A program made the position numbers and the translations under genes. A stretch of 17,229 bases of DNA from Huberarchaeum crystalense [NCBI: Candidatus Huberarchaeum crystalense] (GTDB lineage Archaea > Huberarchaeota > Huberarchaeia > Huberarchaeales). The notes below the pieces were generated by a model. It was given only the letters and a program-made list of their open reading frames with translations, made no database searches and was not told where the DNA came from. The stretch's first letter is position 1; the number at the start of each line of letters is the position of its first letter. Below are positions 15,119 to 17,229 of the stretch, in pieces. Location of the stretch: the NCBI GenBank assembly GCA_002790315.1, contig PFUW01000020.1:6930-24158 (forward strand), written 5' to 3'.

Positions 15119-15538
15119 ATGGCTTTGATTCGTAAATTATTGAGGCAAAAAAAAGCGCAAAAATTGCAGAAAAAGCGATATGTACACAAATTAATTAAAA
15201 GAACAAAGAAAGGTATTGATCCTCTTGATGGCTCACCTCAGGCGCGCGCACTTGTTTTAGAAAAGCGAACAGTTGAGCAAAAGCAGCCCCACTCAGGTCT
15301 TATTCGCGTTGTTAGGACTCAGCTAATTAAAAGTGGTCGTCAAGTTACAGCATTTTTGCCGAGAGAAGGAGCTGAAAAACATATTGCAGAGCATGATATT
15401 GTAACAATTGAGAGTGTTCATGGCGCGCAAGGTGGAGCAAAGGGTGCTATTCCTGGGGTTAAGTATTTGGTTATAAAAGTTAATGGTGTTTCCCTTGAGC
15501 AAATTCGCCGCGGGAAAAAGCAAAAACCAATAAAGTAA
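15119..15538 (+). CDS. rps12: Small ribosomal subunit protein uS12, with altered decoding loop
   Basis: 30S protein at the decoding centre. Archaeal uS12 features: a basic N-terminal extension (1-32), DPLDGSPQARALVLEK (34-49), QLIKSGRQVTAFLP (68-81), EHDIVTIE (91-98), GAIPGVKYLVIKVNGVSL (109-126) and a basic end. At 139 aa it is a little shorter than the usual 142-147. The nearly universal KQPNSAIRK loop reads KQPHSGLIR (55-63): Asn to His and Ala to Gly in the PNSA motif that contacts the codon-anticodon helix. The gene sits alone between ABCE1 and serS, not in the usual str cluster with uS7 and elongation factors. A second uS12 copy elsewhere cannot be excluded. Confidence 0.92.
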   Translation: MALIRKLLRQKKAQKLQKKRYVHKLIKRTKKGIDPLDGSPQARALVLEKRTVEQKQPHSGLIRVVRTQLIKSGRQVTAFLPREGAEKHIAEHDIVTIESVHGAQGGAKGAIPGVKYLVIKVNGVSLEQIRRGKKQKPIK

Positions 15539-15539
15539 T

Positions 15540-15593
15540 TGTGTTTATTGTATTCATTTATTAAAGAAATGTGTTTATTGTATTCATTTATTA
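15540..15593. repeat. 30-bp period tandem repeat between uS12 and serS
   Basis: A 24-bp sequence beginning TGTGTTTATTGTATTCATT at 15540-15563 recurs exactly at 15570-15593, immediately after the uS12 stop. The rest of this 108-bp gap is AT-rich, with a TATA-like CTAAAAATAA about 17 bp before the serS ATG. Confidence 0.9.
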
Positions 15594-15646
15594 GAAATTA
15601 GAGAAATAAAAAAGGGTGCTGTTATCTAAAAATAAACAAATAAATT

Positions 15647-17002
15647 ATGTTAGACATAAACCTATTCCGCGAATATCCTGAAATAATAATTGCAAGTGAA
15701 AAAAGAAGAAGCAAGGATTTGGGTTTTGTTGAAAAAACAATTGAATATGACAAACAATGGCGCGCAGCCTTGATTCAAGTCGAAAAATTGCGGCAAGAAG
15801 TTAACAAAAATTCTCACGAGCTTGCGACAGCATCTTCTGTTGAAAAAAAACAAAAATCAGAAAAGATGAAAGAGTTAAAGCAAAAAATCATAGATTTGGA
15901 AAAAAATGCTGATGAATATTTAAAATTGCGAGATGAGAACAGATATAGAGTAGCGAATTTGCTTGATGAAAGAGTGCCTGATGGAAAGTCAGATAAAGAG
16001 AATTTGCCTATTTCATTTTATGGAACACCATCTGTTTTCAAAGATGATTTGCCTGGTTTTTTAAAAGCAACAAATGGAAAAATGACATATAAACGTATTG
16101 AAACGCGTTTGAAAAGCCATTCTGATTTGTTGGTTGATTTAGATATAGCAAATCTGAAAAAATCAGCAGGAATAGCAGGTAGCCGCACATATTATTTAAA
16201 AAATGAACTTGTTTTCTTAAATATAGCTCTTTTGCAATTTGCATTGGAAAAAATGGTTTCAAAAGGATTTACTCCAATGTGGCCTCCTTTTTGGTTGAAC
16301 GAAAAAGCAATGAAAGCTGTTTCGCATTTTGGAAATTTTCAAGACAGTCTTTACAAATTCACAGACAATGACAATGAAAACTTTTATTTTATTCCGTCGA
16401 GCGAACAACCAATGATAGCTTATTTTTATAATGAAATTATTAGGAAAAAGGATTTGCCTTTTTTATGCGCAGGAATTTCAACAAATTTTAGGCGCGAGGC
16501 AAGCGCGCACGGCAAAGATGAAGGAGGGATTTTTCGCGTGCATCAGTTTGATAAAATTGAGCAAATTGTGGTTTGTGCTCCAGAAGACTCTGAAAAATGG
16601 CATCAAGAAATACTTAAAAATGGAGAAGAAATTTTAAAAGATCTTGGTTTGGCTTACAGGGTTATAAATTGCTGTTCTGGAGATATTGGTGATATGAATG
16701 TCCTTCAATATGATATTGAAGTTTGGATGCCATCACAAGGAAAATTTCGAGAAACGCACTCAGTGTCAAATTTAAAAGACTACCAGGCGCGCAGGGCAGG
16801 TATTCGCTACAAAGAGCCAGATGGAACTACTGTTTTTGCTCACACACTTAATGCAACGAGCTTAGCAACCGAGCGCGTGATTGTTGCAATTTTAGAAAAT
16901 TTTCAAAGAAAAGAAGGAACAGTTGAAATTCCAAAAGTGCTGCATAAATATTTACCATTTGGAATAACTGAAATTAAGCTATTAAAGCCATGGAAAGAGT
17001 GA
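15647..17002 (+). CDS. serS: Seryl-tRNA synthetase (common, bacterial-like type)
   Basis: Class II synthetase that charges tRNA-Ser and, in organisms with SelA/SepSecS, tRNA-Sec. The N-terminal helical arm (about 30-105) is the long antiparallel coiled coil that grips the tRNA-Ser variable arm. The catalytic core follows: GSRTYYLKNELV (178-189), IPSSEQP (249-255, the TxE-like serine pocket), motif 2 FRREASAHGKDEGGIFRVHQF (281-301), EVWMPSQGKFRETHSVSN (358-375), and motif 3 HTLNATSLATERVIVAILE (399-417). At 451 aa it is slightly longer than the 420-430 typical of the common form. It is not the rare methanogen-type SerRS. Start ATG at 15647. Its end overlaps the minus-strand pseudogene by 29 bp. 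Confidence 0.96.
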   Translation: MLDINLFREYPEIIIASEKRRSKDLGFVEKTIEYDKQWRAALIQVEKLRQEVNKNSHELATASSVEKKQKSEKMKELKQKIIDLEKNADEYLKLRDENRYRVANLLDERVPDGKSDKENLPISFYGTPSVFKDDLPGFLKATNGKMTYKRIETRLKSHSDLLVDLDIANLKKSAGIAGSRTYYLKNELVFLNIALLQFALEKMVSKGFTPMWPPFWLNEKAMKAVSHFGNFQDSLYKFTDNDNENFYFIPSSEQPMIAYFYNEIIRKKDLPFLCAGISTNFRREASAHGKDEGGIFRVHQFDKIEQIVVCAPEDSEKWHQEILKNGEEILKDLGLAYRVINCCSGDIGDMNVLQYDIEVWMPSQGKFRETHSVSNLKDYQARRAGIRYKEPDGTTVFAHTLNATSLATERVIVAILENFQRKEGTVEIPKVLHKYLPFGITEIKLLKPWKE

Positions 17003-17229
17003 AAACAGATGTTTGCTCTAAAATAATCTTTTCAACTTCTTGCTTTGCTTTTTCTAATTCTTCTTTTGCTTCTTTCTGCAACTGCTCTGCTTTTTGTATT
17101 CTCTTTTTTACTTTATAATTACTATTGTCATAATGTTAGATTGGTTTTGATTTAGTTAAACTACGAGCAAGTTTTTGCATGTTGTTTAATTGTTTGCTTT
17201 TTATATTAAAAAAATTTTCAAGCAGTATT
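16974..17229 (-). pseudogene. Interrupted coiled-coil gene remnant, possibly HsdS-like C-terminus
   Basis: On the minus strand a frame enters from beyond the window (ILLENFFNIKSKQ...), meets a TAA at 17136-17138, and continues in the same frame without a start codon to a TAA at 16974-16976. The part after the stop encodes KKRIQKAEQLQKEAK and EELEKAKQEVEKIIL, a charged helix resembling the C-terminal coiled coil of type I restriction specificity subunits (HsdS). That identification is weak because any coiled coil would look similar. The last 29 bp overlap serS and read as VFTLSMALIA-like junk, consistent with a broken 3' end. Confidence 0.4.

Noticed and set aside
14893-15135. 80-codon plus-strand frame with a perfect 28-residue internal repeat
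   Set aside because: The repeat is a by-product of the 84-bp duplication (a multiple of three). The frame is antisense to the ABCE1 start and runs into uS12.
8305-15593. Direct repeats considered as a CRISPR array
   Set aside because: Each repeat occurs only twice, copies are directly adjacent with no unique spacers, and no cas gene is present.

Overview
The window looks like a chromosomal segment of a small-genome, AT-rich archaeon, most likely of the DPANN radiation (Woesearchaeota/Pacearchaeota-like). That placement is inferred from gene types: an archaeal/eukaryotic-type TyrRS, a Hjc Holliday junction resolvase, the ribosome-recycling ATPase ABCE1, archaeal uL15 and SecY, a tRNA-iMet with an A1:U72 pair, tRNA genes without an encoded CCA, and many start codons lying about 20-25 nt after TATA-like boxes with no Shine-Dalgarno. 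Several exported proteins carry Asn/Thr-rich linkers. No species can be named from sequence alone.

Layout. 13-4794 (+): tyrS, then a tight run of a ureohydrolase (speB-like), a signal-peptide plus C-terminal-anchor Cys-rich protein, a small protein with an Asn/Thr tail, and a second exported Cys-rich membrane protein. 4952-6701 (+): uL15 and secY, the conserved archaeal pair. 6832-6906 (-): initiator tRNA-Met, divergent from hjc (6960-7334, +). 7362-8237 (+): a membrane-anchored transglutaminase-like protein. 8353-10077 (-): argS, divergent from tRNA-Val(CAC) at 10220-10291 (+). 10332-12136 (-): a nitroreductase-family protein translationally coupled to an unrecognised single-pass membrane protein. 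12228-13205 (-): an HD-domain phosphohydrolase whose conserved N-terminus has no standard start codon. 13213-14946 (-): ABCE1, divergent from uS12 (15119-15538, +). 15647-17002 (+): serS. 16974-17229 (-): remains of an interrupted coiled-coil gene running off the window. No gene-free stretch exceeds 300 bases.

Functionally the window is dominated by translation (three aminoacyl-tRNA synthetases, two tRNAs, uL15, uS12, ABCE1) and by protein export and the cell surface (SecY plus four exported or membrane-anchored proteins that would use it).

The strongest unexplained signals are: an exact 84-bp tandem duplication that copies the start of the ABCE1 gene and its promoter, creating a 14-codon mini-ORF upstream; the HD gene with no ATG/GTG/TTG start; a large excess of GCGC and GCGCGC in an AT-rich sequence; altered residues at the universally conserved decoding loop of uS12; C33 in the initiator tRNA; and repeated short exact tandem duplications at gene edges. 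I did not find a complete new multi-gene system; the exported Cys-rich operon is the nearest candidate.
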